A stretch of 64,000 nt of DNA, taken from NCBI RefSeq assembly GCF_014066305.1, contig NW_023501077.1, positions 226,001 to 290,000 on the forward strand, given 5' to 3'. The position numbers were made by a program, and so were the translations under genes. This DNA is from Letharia columbiana (Eukaryota; Ascomycota; Lecanoromycetes; Lecanorales; Parmeliaceae). Positions within the stretch are counted from its first letter, which is position 1, and each line of letters begins with the position of its first letter. The notes beneath the pieces are model-generated. The model saw nothing but the letters and a program-made list of their open reading frames with translations, was not told the origin of the DNA and searched no databases. This document shows, piece after piece, positions 1-10,332 of the stretch.

Positions 1-79
1 AGAAGAGTCCCCAAGGAGCGTGCTTTACGACTCAAGTTGCGCTACTCAATTGGAGAGAACACCTCAACAGCGGACTTAC

Positions 80-2201
80 CGTCTCGTGTCACTACCTTGG
101 TTGTCTATATTTATTAGCCAATGATCTCATGAATCCAAATGGCTCAAGACATACTTGTTACCCAGGGTAGTATATTTGCTATGCCTGAAGGCGAAAGCGT
201 TAGCGAACTGGCGGTTGCCCAAGAGCAGATTGAATTACTCACTTGGAAATATGCCGGACGCTGCTAGGAATACCCCAAAGTATCTCACACCGACAGATTT
301 TACAGTGGCCAACATGATGTAACCAATCCCGCCAACTGTAGTGAGGACCATAATCGTGTAGCCTCTCTGTTGGGTCTTGTCCGCAACCCAAGTTGAGAGA
401 ATAGTCACAAGGAATGAAACGAAAAATGGAGGGGCGGTCAGACCCTGGGAGTCAATTGCATTGAACCCCACTGGATTACAATTTCGCAGTCAGTATTGCC
501 TATTCCAGGAGGTATATCGAGTAAAGACTTCCGAGACATGTCTTATGCAAGCCTCAAGATTTGCTCCAAAAGGGGAACTATGGGCTCTGAAAATACGTAC
601 TATCATTCAAAATCGTTGGCAAAAACACTACTCCGGTCAGTCGTCTTCAGTAAGAAGCTATAAAGATCGAGATATCTACCGGGAAGCGAGGAGAAGCCAA
701 CGTTGCAGCTGAAGTACATGAACTGCACCAAATCAGCTTTTGGAATAGAGAGGAAACAACACCCGCCGAGCCATCGCTTTTAAGAACCCGACAAAGTCGG
801 GGATGTTACTTACGGCTGTGAACCAGCATTTCACGTCCATGAGAGCAAGCCCGACCTCTTTCCAGACTATACCGCCCAATCTTTCCACACTGCCGACCTG
901 CCGAACGCCTCGAGCTTTCGCAATGAGCTTTAGGGTGTCAGCGTCAGTAGTCTTACGCAAGGATCCTTCACTCACCTTTTCTTCTTCTGTCAAAAAGCGC
1001 GCCTTGTCTGGGGTGTCTGGGAGAAAGAAAAATGCAACTGGCGCCATGCAAATCGTTGGAAGACCTTCCACAAGGAAAAGTAGACGCCATTTTGCCAGAT
1101 GAGGATGCCCCGAGGTGATTCCATAGGCTAACGCTCCAGAAAAACTTGTTGCTAAAGGAGCGGCAGAGAGAAAGATGGCGATACGTAGGCCGACTTCGTG
1201 TCTCAGATAAAAGAATGACAGAAGATACGGTATCCCTGGACCAAAACCAGCTTCGCTGATTCCGAGGAAGAAACGGCATGCCATCATTCCGCTCCAGGTG
1301 TTAGTCCCGGACTGTGCCGAAGCAATCAACCCCCATCCAAAGCTAGTGGGGATACGCAGTCAGCTTCTCGCCTTCAAAAGACCATTCAGTCTCGAGGCAT
1401 GCATGATCAAAGGGATGAAAGAGCTCGTGGCTCCTAAATAATGAATTGCTATTCGAGCGGCGGTTTCAATCAGGAAGGAATGAGGGGACGTCACGTACAC
1501 GGTAAAAGCTAACCAAATGCTGTCAAAGATTTTGGAGTCAGCATTGGCATATCAAGTGGGGTTTCGAGCCACGAAAAATGTCTGCAAAAGCCACCAATCC
1601 CGAGACAGCCCTCGAGACCCAGAGTCTAGTCTCGGAAGAGGGTCCAGTCTCTGAAAATACGTACTGAGGCGGTACGATCTTCCACATGAGCGCTTGAAAC
1701 TCGAAAACGATATACGTGATGTAGAAGATCGTCAACAGCCACTGATAATCATTGCCAACAAGGTGTAGGTCCTTCGTCATGCCTGCAATTCGAGCACTAC
1801 ATTTCGATCTCGCTGTCAGTATTGCCTATTTGAGGCGGTATCAAGCCTGGAACATGTTTTGAGAGTACAGACTCCCGAGACATGCTTCAAGCCTCAAGAC
1901 TTGGTTCAAAAGAGGAACTCTAGGTTCCGAGAATAACGTACTTCCCTATGTTGGATCGATCGAGGAAGGATAGAACGTATGATGCCGTGACCAGCGGAAC
2001 TATCCTGAAGTCCATTTTACGAACCACTTTCCTTTCAGTGTCGGAAAGAAAATGGCGGTCGTGTGATTGATGGAGGGATTCTACGTCATGGCCTCGGACA
2101 TAACTTTTTTCTGGGTCAAAAGATGGATAAGTCGTTTGATCATTCACAGGATCAGTGCTCGTAGGAGGCGGAGTACGCTGAAATTTGCCCAGCAATCCCA
2201 T
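80..2201 (-). CDS. MFS transporter, allantoate/nicotinate permease-like (ACS family), partial
   Basis: Major facilitator of the fungal anion:cation symporter group (Dal5/Tna1-like), a plasma-membrane carrier for small organic anions or vitamins; the substrate cannot be told. Nine exons join in frame: 1942-2201, 1665-1796, 1499-1519, 814-1342, 680-722, 601-627, 243-470, 155-184 and 80-104. The C-terminal part lies beyond the left edge. Family signatures include SNIGNARIAGM at the first junction, CRFFLGISEAGFGPG after TM4, the DKTQQRG loop and GIFPSIANILPWV. The start at 2201 opens with a cytosolic tail of about 60 residues before TM1. No stop lies inside any exon, so this appears to be a working gene. 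It is very intron-dense: eight introns in 2.1 kb, with exons of 21, 25, 27 and 30 nt. Introns 1, 2 and 6 resemble one another. Intron 4 (723-813) carries a perfect CCCGAC/GTCGGG hairpin. The intron opening at position 79 continues off the window. Confidence 0.85.
471..600 (-). repeat. Introner-like intron copy 3 (intron 6 of the MFS gene)
   Basis: A 130-bp intron, GTACGTATTTTCAG to CCAG. It is similar to intron 1 over nearly its whole length, apart from a gap of about 20 bp in the middle. It joins exons reading FLPTILND and MGFNAIDSQG, in frame. Confidence 0.8.
1520..1664 (-). repeat. Introner-like intron copy 2 (intron 2 of the MFS gene)
   Basis: Also exactly 145 bp. It shares its first 17 nt (GTACGTATTTTCAGAGA apart from the last base) with intron 6, carries a CTGTCTCGGG block like the CATGTCTCGG of the other two copies, and ends with GATATGCCAATGCTGACT, close to the AATAGGCAATACTGACT of the others. 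The middle is more diverged. Splicing gives VPPH-IWLAFTV in frame. Confidence 0.65.
1797..1941 (-). repeat. Introner-like intron copy 1 (intron 1 of the MFS gene)
   Basis: This 145-bp intron begins GTACGTTATTCTC and ends TAG. Much of it aligns with intron 6 of the same gene (471-600): both share the CTTGAGGCTTG block, the CATGTCTCGG block, and AATAGGCAATACTGAC near the acceptor, where CTGAC serves as the branch site. A TTGAGGC/GCCTCAA inverted pair suggests the intron RNA can fold. Splicing joins GGGAA to TGCTCG and restores the conserved SNIGNARIAG motif. Confidence 0.8.
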
Positions 2202-3486
2202 GCTTGCAATTGACAGCTATAGTATGAAAAGTGAAAAGCGGTTCAGTGGCCCAGAGCTCAGTCGAAGCAGAGTGAGGTAGGTGAGAATAAGTTCGGAGAG
2301 ATGGAAGGAATAGTGCTGCCAATTAAGTCAAAATGCTTGCGGACGGTAAGCAGTAGGTAAGCAGTATCCCGAGGACGGCGAGGTACAGCACATGACGCTA
2401 ACTGGCATGGAGAAGGAAAAAGCGGAGACTGTGGTTGGTGGATAACAGCAGTTTCTCCGCACGTTCCCCACAATGCCCTAAGTACGACGGACGGGTTAGA
2501 AAGTATTTTTTTCTATCTTTTTTTTCTTCCAGAGGTACTCTTCAAAGTATTCTTTTAGAGATATTCTAGGCTCTTTCGAAAGTAGGGGTAGGCTACTCTA
2601 GGGGTACTCTCCGAGGTACTCTTCCGGGTACTCTTCCGGGTACTCTTCCGGATACTTACGACGGATAATAACTAATACTACGATCAAATATTTTATAAAG
2701 TTCTTCGCAAAAAAAAAAAATTTAAAAAATTTACGGGACTTTCCGCGGAACTTCCCGTGAATTCTTTTTTCGAGTGATTTTTCGAGTGATTTTTCGAGTA
2801 AGTCTCTAAGAAACCCCTCGAGTAACCCTCTAAGTGCTCTCTAAAATACCCTCCTCGAGTATCCCCGAAAGTATACCCTCGAATACTCTCTTAAATCCCC
2901 CTCGAGTACCCCTTAAAGAATCCCCTAAAGTATCTCTCTAAGATATTTCTTTAAAAAACCTCTTTAAATATCTCTTTAAAATCGCGGGAAGAAAAAGAAA
3001 TTTAAGAAGAAAAAATTGGTTTTAGTTTTGTCGTAGTGTTAGCCCTCGTCCGCCGTATTAAGGTACTCTAGCTCAACGCCTTTCAATTCTAGCCGTCAAA
3101 GTCGGCCTCAAGTCTGACATTACCGCCGGATAATATAATGGTCACAGCTTCAATGCGACTGACAGAAAGTATCTAATGTATCTACCTTATGAGTTGATTG
3201 AAATGCACTGTGTATTGCGATCAAGTTTCACCATACATATCCTGAAACCCTAGAAGAGCCTGAAGAGGAATAGTAATCGATTGGCTTGACTCAAAAGACG
3301 CCCGCTGCACGCTTTCAGCCATGCACTCTGGTACCTTCTAGTAAGCTAGTATCACAATGATGGTAAAATTACAGGTGTATCTCCTCCTAGCGCCTTAAAT
3401 GCATGTTGAAAAATTCGGTCCCCACCAACCCTAACGAGAAGTTGCTGATGGACATCGAATGTCTACCGCCTTCTTGACTGATGAAC
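2202..3486. other. Intergenic region with a degenerate repeat patch
   Basis: No gene recognised. It holds the promoter side of the MFS gene, the AT-leaning repeat patch at about 2520-3010, and the 3' flank of PRE2. Confidence 0.6.
2520..3010. repeat. Degenerate head-to-head repeat patch (GGTACTC units)
   Basis: From about 2530 to 2655 a loose unit of the form GGTACTCTTCCG recurs on the plus strand, near-perfect three times at 2610-2652. After a central A-run (about 2709-2720), the same unit appears in inverse orientation as CTCGAGTACCCCTTAAAG-like words (about 2760-2970). CpA and TpG are scarce compared with neighbouring DNA, which suggests old RIP damage. It could be a decayed MITE or palindromic repeat; no coding signal remains. 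Confidence 0.5.
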
Positions 3487-4501
3487 TCACAGATTTGCCG
3501 TGACATTGCTGAACTCGCCCTTCTCCAGCTTCGTCTTCCAGAAGATAGGATTCGTGTCCTGCGAGACCCGTCAGTAATTTGGGACTGGCTGAAAATTGTT
3601 TGGACAAAAGTACTCTGAAGCCGTGCTTGACCCAACCGTCCTCCTTGACGTGATACAGGTTGATGAAGCCACCGGAGAAAGCATCTCTATGCGTAGCCGC
3701 GAGGATGCTTCTTGAACCAAGCTCCAGTGCTTCTTCTTCGCTTAGGTTGTAGTGATACTCCGCATCCAGGACTCCGTACGCAAAAGTCTGGCCTGACCCC
3801 ACGCAAAATAAATTGCCAGCTAGCCGAGTACCTTCTGAATCGATATAGTACAGCGCAGGGCCTTCTTGTGGTGTGACACCGGCACACATTGTACCCATGC
3901 TCAAGCCCATGCCCTTGTACGAGTAGACGAGATTCGAAAGAATCTTAGATGCTGCGGCCACAGATATACGGCGCTTGTGGCGGAGCTCGTGGAGTCGACA
4001 TTGCATACCGAGGTAGCCCAACCAATACTGACAATCCTATCGGGCTTCAGTACCAGTCTGTTCCATCACTGACATTCCCCTAGAGCCTTACCGCAGCACC
4101 ACCGGCCATCGTACCCAACAGGCAGTTGTTGATCTCGATGACTTTCTTGACTGTTTGGCTGGCAATCCAATCTCCTGCCGAAGCTCTTGAATCTGTAGCC
4201 ACAATGATGCCCCCTTGAAATCGGAATGCGAGCGTTGTTGTGCCGTGTGCAAGCTTGATGGGGCAACTTGGGTTGGCATGATCGTCTGTCAACGCGCGAA
4301 GGAAGGCTGAAGGCTGAGGGTCATTTTCAGCAACTGTACCAGACGTAGTAGAGCTCAAGGACAACTCACGTTCCGCATGGGGGGTAATGCAAAGTTCAAG
4401 GACAGTGATGGCTTTGCTTGTATCAGCTCTTGGTGCTCGTCTGACGAGTAGCCTTCATCCTCAAAAGCTGGACGGCTATATGTTGCCACTAAGGCGTCCA
4501 T
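3487..4501 (-). CDS. PRE2: 20S proteasome subunit beta type-5 (chymotrypsin-like)
   Basis: Catalytic subunit of the 20S proteasome that cleaves after hydrophobic residues. Four exons: 4370-4501, 4092-4313, 3614-4036 and 3487-3558, giving 282 residues against about 287 in yeast Pre2. The propeptide of 68 residues ends LAHG, followed by the catalytic threonine (TTTLAF). In mature numbering Asp17 and Lys33 are present, as is the run [11 protein letters not shown]. The start ATG at 4501 lies in an upstream exon encoding an acidic propeptide ending ALPPMRN. Splicing this to [11 protein letters not shown] restores the family propeptide; reading straight through instead meets a stop. The last exon restores [16 protein letters not shown]. 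The three introns are 56, 55 and 55 bp. The gene is divergent from the NAB2-like gene, with 384 bp between the starts. Confidence 0.95.
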
Positions 4502-4885
4502 CTCGACAGGACGACTGCGTCAAGGGCTATAATGTGTGTTCAGAGGGGGAATGGGAGGCAGAGAAGAAGTTAGATTATGTCAAAGTAGAAGGTTGATGTG
4601 AATCAGTCGTGCTTCTACAGCACTTGCTAGGTCCACGCAACACGCCAAGCAACTATTTCATCATAAGGCTGAATCAGACTAGCTCAAGCAAGATTACTTT
4701 ATACTTAGAACCTCAATACTTTCCACAACCCATCACTCATTGCTCAATCTTCACATAAGACTTATCAGCGGTGCAACTATTTACGCGATCTGTGATATCC
4801 CGTATTTACTTAGAACATCCAGAAGAGACAAGAAACTTCGCCACCATCAAACTCAGCTTCCACTTCCTCATCAATCAAGGCCGCC

Positions 4886-6580
4886 ATGGCCGTGGAAGTG
4901 GTCCTCAATACACCCCTCGCTGACGCGCTCAGCAATGTGGTCCAGCCAAAACTGTCGGAGGTGGGGTGGAGCACTGGGGGGCTTGACGACTCTGCGCTGG
5001 GAGAATACATCATCCTGATGCTTGTGAACGGGAAAACGCAGGAACAGATTGCGGCCGAGCTTTCCAATGACCTGCTCAATCTCGGGCCTGATGATACTGG
5101 AGCAACGGACTTTGCAAAGTGGCTTTTTGAGCAGGTCGATATCCTGAACGGGCAACTGAACGGGCCTCCTGCGTTTCAGATATCACAAGCGCAGCAAGGC
5201 CAGGCAATACCATCATATGTAGACGAAGGGAGTTCATTCAGTGGTGGAGACAGACATCCAAACGACGGAGGAGGTACTGATACTGATATGGGTGAAGCTA
5301 TGGACGGGGTCCATAATGGGGCTATGTATGCATCCGTCATTCTCGATCTCGTCATTCACAATCCACTGACAGACGTAAATAGACCGACTGGTCCCAAGTC
5401 GATGCGGAATCCTTCACGAAACGGCAACAAAAGAATAATAGGTCAAATATCAAAAGCCATGGATCGATCAGGCGACGTTGCTCTTCATCGCGTCCGACCG
5501 CAACAAGGCACTGAGCGTATCAATACGCATAGCCGGCCACCACCGAAAGGCCCCCGAACTGATCAAAATCGAACACCGAGAACGCAACCAAACGGAAGAC
5601 GAATGGGCATGCCCAATACTGGAGCGGCCGGTCCGTTGATGCAGCTGACACCACAGGAGCAAGTGCTATTGATGTCTATGTACGAGGATCAGGCACGAAT
5701 GATGCAACAAATTTTCTCCCCTCAACAACAACAGATGTTCATGCCATCAATAAACCCAGCTTTCCAGAATGGCGCTGCACCATCAAGGCAACAACCAGGC
5801 CGGTCTCTCTTCGAGAGGGTGGAGGGCAATCCGCAACGGCAGAACGGACACTTCAATAAAGGTTCGCAGTTGAACGGTGCAAGGTTCCAGTCCCAAGAGC
5901 CTTCTACAGATACGGATATCCCTAGCAGTTACACCAATGGCGACATCTCGTCGTCTATGGAGGTTGAAAGCTCACAGAACAATCCACCAGAATCGGCCTC
6001 AGAGACGATTTGCAGATTCAATTTGACTTGCACGAAGACAGACTGCCCGTACGCTCATCAATCTCCTGAGGCGCCTCCAGGAACCACCATCGATGTGAAT
6101 GACGAGTGTCCGTTTGGTGCCGCCTGCAAAAGCCGAAAGTGCGTGGGCCGTCATCCATCGCCCGCTCAGAGGGTCAGTCATCAATCCGAGCAGGATTGCA
6201 GGTTTTTCCCGCATTGCGCAAATCCTTCATGTCCATTCCGACATCCTACAGCGATGCCTCCTTGCAGGTTCGGCGCCGATTGCAAGAAGGAAGGGTGTAA
6301 ATTTATGCACGTCAAAACCACGTGTCGATTTAATCCCTGCTTAAATCCACAATGTCCCTTCAAGCATGCTGAGGGTCAGAAGAGAGGAGTCTTTGGAGAC
6401 AAGGTTTGGCGGGTGGCGGATGATAGTGAAGACAAGGGCCATGTCAGCGAGAGGAAGTTCGTCGACGAGATGGGGGAGGAGGAGCTGGTGGTGCCGGACG
6501 TCAAACTCGAGGATATCAAGGCCGAGGACCAAACGCATGGATCCCAGAGTTCAAGCCTAGGGGCCGATGTTGTCACATGA
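4886..6580 (+). CDS. nab2: NAB2/ZC3H14-type poly(A) RNA-binding zinc-finger protein
   Basis: Nuclear poly(A)-binding protein family that controls tail length and mRNA export. The N-terminal 95 residues resemble the helical Nab2 N-domain (PWI-like fold). A polar, Gln- and Arg-rich linker follows, then five CCCH fingers at about residues 375-494: four are Cx5Cx4Cx3H and the last is Cx4Cx4Cx3H. Tandem fingers of this kind bind polyadenosine in Nab2. The C-terminus is acidic. The start ATG sits in a CCGCCATGG context. Read through, the frame gives 564 residues. However, 5326-5382 has the look of an intron (GTATGC donor, CACTGACAG branch, TAG acceptor) and is 57 nt with no stop, so the protein may instead be 545 residues. 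Family assignment is firm; orthology to yeast Nab2 is by architecture. Confidence 0.87.
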   Translation: MAVEVVLNTPLADALSNVVQPKLSEVGWSTGGLDDSALGEYIILMLVNGKTQEQIAAELSNDLLNLGPDDTGATDFAKWLFEQVDILNGQLNGPPAFQISQAQQGQAIPSYVDEGSSFSGGDRHPNDGGGTDTDMGEAMDGVHNGAMYASVILDLVIHNPLTDVNRPTGPKSMRNPSRNGNKRIIGQISKAMDRSGDVALHRVRPQQGTERINTHSRPPPKGPRTDQNRTPRTQPNGRRMGMPNTGAAGPLMQLTPQEQVLLMSMYEDQARMMQQIFSPQQQQMFMPSINPAFQNGAAPSRQQPGRSLFERVEGNPQRQNGHFNKGSQLNGARFQSQEPSTDTDIPSSYTNGDISSSMEVESSQNNPPESASETICRFNLTCTKTDCPYAHQSPEAPPGTTIDVNDECPFGAACKSRKCVGRHPSPAQRVSHQSEQDCRFFPHCANPSCPFRHPTAMPPCRFGADCKKEGCKFMHVKTTCRFNPCLNPQCPFKHAEGQKRGVFGDKVWRVADDSEDKGHVSERKFVDEMGEEELVVPDVKLEDIKAEDQTHGSQSSSLGADVVT

Positions 6581-6986
6581 TCCGGAGCACTAAGAGTAGA
6601 GGCAGGCGATCGGCTCAACGTGTTCAGGCGCAAGGGTTGGCAAGGTTGCAAAATTACGTATGCATGGGGCGTGTCACACATATGAAGATCGTGACGGTGT
6701 CCAAATTCTTAAAGAGTCCTAAGCGGTTTTCAGGAAGGAGAGTGGCTTTCGCGTTGGCATGCCTACCTCGATAGCAGACATGTCATCTCGTAGGGATCGA
6801 GTTGTCGTTAAGCAATTAAATACCGTTAGTTCGGTTATCATACCACATCAAAATTGCTGCTCTGATGGTATTTCCCGCACCTCAAAATCTCGTGGTGGAT
6901 ACCTGTTCTCCATTACACCCAGCTGCTGTACTCCGTACTTAGAATCCCCCCACCAAACCACATACGGCGCATCCAGGGATTTTCTC
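6581..6986. other. Intergenic, NAB2-like 3' end to HEM14 promoter
   Basis: About 400 bp with no gene recognised. The HEM14 frame stays open upstream of 6987, to an ATG at 6759, but the family and a plausible mitochondrial presequence favour the 6987 start. Confidence 0.5.
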
Positions 6987-8874
6987 ATGAATAAATTGAC
7001 TTCGATCCCTCAATGTCCATTTAACACCTTAGAAACCTTGCTCAAGCAATGCTATGCTCGACCTGCTTGTCAGAGGTCTTTCTTATATCGGCATTATGTC
7101 ACAGCGTCATCGACATCGAACACGAAACCTGAACCTCCAAGGATAGCCGTTCTGGGAGGGGGGATCACCGGGCTAGCTTGTGCCTACTTCCTGTCTAGAG
7201 ATCTTCCAAACGCCAAGATCACGCTTTTCGAGGCCAGCTCACGGTTGGGTGGATGGCTTCATTCAAGATCAGTGGATATCGGCAGTGGAACTGTAGTTTT
7301 CGAGCAAGGGCCACGCAATCTACGCCCAACAATGCCAAATGGTCTTATAACCTTGGATTTGGTATGAGAGCAGCACATTTCATTGCCTGCCCAGGCTGAC
7401 CGACGCCATCCAGGTCCGTAACCTTGGCTTGGAGGATCGAGTCCTGATGACCTCCAAAAACTCAGTTGCTGCCCAGAATAGGTTTATTTACTACCCAGAT
7501 CATCTTGTGCGAATGCCTGGGCCCGGTTCCTCGTTGCTCCAAACCATTTTGAGTGTTTTGTCCGAGCCTATCTTCAAAGGTACTATTTCCGGGGCCTTGT
7601 CAGAGGTCACTAAGCCCCGACGTCCAGAGGATCTCCAGGACGAGTCTATCGGTTCCTTTTTCACTCGGAGATTTGGCTCTGCTTTGGCAGACAATGTAGT
7701 GTCTGGTGTTTTCCATGGTATCTACGCTGGTGATATCTACAAGCTCAGTGCTCGGGCAATACTGCCATCACTATGGGCAATTGAATGGCGAAACAACTCA
7801 ATCATGAAAGGATTACTAGAAGAAGCAATTGGAGGGATGCGGCCAATTGCTACAAGCGATTTGGACTTGATAAAGACACTCCAGAGCCAGCCTATCACGT
7901 CTGACAAGCTAGAAGTCGCTAAGAAATCTAGCGTATACACGTTCAAGGGCGGGATTGGCGAATTGGCTGACAAGCTGGAGGCAAAGCTCGATGAGAGTGA
8001 TAATGTCCTCATACTGGAAAACACCGATGTCGGACAAATCAGGATAGTGTCAACTGCGGCTGGCGAGAAGGTATGGATGCCTTTTATGAATGACATCGAC
8101 GTCCGAGCAGTATAGTCTTCTGTGCGATCTGTGAAATCCTGGACGCTGACTAGAAGGAAATAGATCCAAATAAACGCAAAGGAAGCTTCAAATCGAGAAA
8201 CGACGGACTACGATTTTGATCATGTTGTATCTACAATACCCGGAAATAAGCTTGCCAGCATCGCATCTCGATCACCTATTACTAGTCTCTCACCTTTATC
8301 TCGTACCTCTGCTGTCACAGTCATGGTCGTAAATCTCTTCTTTTCGAATCCTAAAATCCTCCCAGTCCACGGTTTCGGTTACCTGTTGCCTCGGTCTGTG
8401 CCATTCGAACAGAATCCTGAAAGGGCGCTTGGTGTCGTCTTCGACTCTGATGCCAGTATCGGTCAGGACGATGTACCGGGCACCAAAGTGACCGTGATGT
8501 TAGGTGGGCATTGGTGGGACGACTTCGACGCTTATCCCGACGAGGATGAAGGGGCTAGCATGGCGAAGGCACTGCTAAAGCGCCATCTGGGCGTTAACGA
8601 GGAGCCTCGAGCCATCAGAGTAAGTCTGCAGCGTAGTTGCATACCTCAATACGGCGTTGGCCATGAGGCGCGGATGGAGGATGCCAGTCTTCGCTTGGAC
8701 TCCTTCAAAGGTAGACTCAGAGTTGCTGGAAATAGCTATACAGGCGTGGGACTCAATGACTGCATAAGGGCTGCTAGGGATGTGGTCAAAGGTCTCGTTG
8801 ATGGTACTGGAACGACTGGACTCGAATCTTTTGTTGGCGGGAAGAAGTGGTCGTGGATAAGCGAGACGAGTTGA
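6987..8874 (+). CDS. HEM14: Protoporphyrinogen oxidase, mitochondrial
   Basis: FAD enzyme of the inner mitochondrial membrane that oxidises protoporphyrinogen IX to protoporphyrin IX, the penultimate step of haem synthesis. Exons 6987-7361, 7414-8070 and 8164-8874 give 580 residues, usual for the family. The first 50 residues, rich in Arg, Ser and Gln and poor in acids, look like a presequence. The dinucleotide-binding motif GGGITGLACAYFL (about 56-68) precedes ASSRLGGW. Further family blocks are FEQGPRNLRP, FYYP-type RFIYYPDHLVRMP, VSGVFHGIYAGD, YTFKGGIGELADKL, and near the end IPQYGVGH and RLRVAGNSYTGVGLNDC, which contacts FAD. The third exon starts at AATAG|ATCCAA; a nearer AG (TAG|AAGG) would break the frame. 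Both introns, 52 and 93 bp, have CTGAC branch sites. Confidence 0.93.
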
Positions 8875-9313
8875 AAATAATATAGCTCAGAAGTCGACAG
8901 GCTTGTGATTCAGTCACACACGGCACTGGAATGTCGCTTGGTCAGTGGACTCGACGTGCTTTCAGTGGCAGCCTTTTTGCCTGGCGAGGGATCGAGGTGT
9001 GAAAAGTGAGTGGATGAGGAGAGCATATCGCAGCAGCTAAACGCAAAAGGTAAACAGTAGTAGCAGCGCCGGCGAGATTGATGCTGAAAACTATTTCGTC
9101 ACTGCTTTGGGTATACCACAGGTCACGGCGCAAGTGATAGCAGAGCTCCCGTATGGCGCTTGTTTCTTGATACGAGTGAAGCTGGATGTGAATATTGCTA
9201 ACCTTCGCAAGGGTATATTCGCGGGAAAGACCTGTGCAAGTAACGCCTTCTTCGGCTCTGGAACCATTTCTGCTGTTAACCACCTGAATGCCGCCCCTCG
9301 TCGAGCGCTTTTA
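8875..9313. other. Convergent intergenic region between HEM14 and the PYM gene
   Basis: Shared 3' flank of two converging genes, 439 bp. Short open frames occur on both strands, but none shows family resemblance or splice logic. Confidence 0.5.
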
Positions 9314-9520
9314 TCACACATCATGTGCCTTCTTAGCTCCATCGCTATCAAAGCCTAGACTGTCCAATTGTCGTATTAGCTCCTGGATTTTGATAACTTT
9401 CTCGAACTGCTCAGGGAGCAAACTTTCTCCTTTATCCTTCTTCTCTCGCAATTGTCGTGCTTGCCGTAGCTTCTTCTTCAAGTTCCGCGCCTGTTTCTCC
9501 TTCTCTGCTTCGGGTTCCAC

Positions 9521-9559
<39 letters not shown>

Positions 9560-10030
9560 CGGCTCCTGAGATGGTGGCGGACCTTCTGCCCTCCCATTAT
9601 CCTTCCACTCCGGGTTTGAATCTTTGTCCGGATTTGAATCTTTGCTGGATTGTCGATAGCATTCCACCTTTGCTTTTGCGTTCACAAGACTCTCATTCTC
9701 CTCCTCGCCCTCCGCAACCTTTGCCCTCTTCCTCGCTTCTCTTCTCTTAGCATTCTTTCCCGTGCTTGACTTTCCATCCTCTAAATCTTTCAGACCCTCG
9801 GCGCCAGGAACACCGCCACTTCCTCTTGTCTTCCATGCCTCGGCCGTCCTGTTCTTGTAGACTTCGACATCTTCAGGGGGCCTGTAGCCAGGTCGTATCT
9901 TGATTTCTTTGCGGAGGGAGCCATCGGCGCGAGTTGATGGAGGAATATGCCGATCACCAGTCGGAGTGGTAAGGATACCGGAGCGAGGGATCGGGAATTG
10001 AGATGGGAAAGGGCTGGTGGATGTCGGCAT
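9314..10030 (-). CDS. PYM (partner of Y14 and Mago; WIBG) homologue
   Basis: PYM proteins bind the Mago-Y14 heterodimer, linking exon-junction complexes to ribosomes and helping to recycle them in the cytoplasm. One exon, 238 residues. The Mago-binding motif lies near the N-terminus (about residues 18-55): GILTTPTGDRHIPPSTRADG followed by SLRKEIKIRPGYRPPEDVEVYKN. The middle is charged and low-complexity. It includes an EP dipeptide run encoded by a hexanucleotide repeat (9521-9566), then a predicted coiled coil with a RNLKKKLRQARQLREKK core that is typical of the PYM C-terminal half. The gene is divergent from QCR9, with 302 bp between the starts. Confidence 0.9.
9521..9566. repeat. CTCAGG hexanucleotide repeat inside the PYM gene
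   Basis: About seven or eight tandem CTCAGG units, the last ones imperfect, which the minus-strand gene reads as a Glu-Pro run. Copy number is likely to vary between strains. Confidence 0.85.
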
Positions 10031-10332
10031 CGTTGCGCTGTAGAGAATGCAGGCGACGGATGGTTCAGAGCTTATGATATTGTGAGATATTCAAGACGTA
10101 GAGCAGATTCTTATATCCATGAGACCAATCGTCATGCTAGACAACCAGTTGTTCTTGAGGGGAAAGTGAACGTGATGCTCGACCACTCGTGCGTTCTGCA
10201 TAATCACTCAAGCTACGGTTGACCAAGCGACGCTGTTATTCCGCCGCCAATATAGACCAACTTCCCTCGTTGACTGACTATCTTCACACCATAATCTCTA
10301 CACAGATCTGCACATTGATCACAATCATCATA
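10031..10332. promoter_or_regulatory. Bidirectional promoter, PYM / QCR9
   Basis: 302 bp separate the two divergent start codons. No clear TATA box or named operator is evident; CT-rich and CACACC-type stretches near QCR9 are usual for fungal core promoters. Confidence 0.4.
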
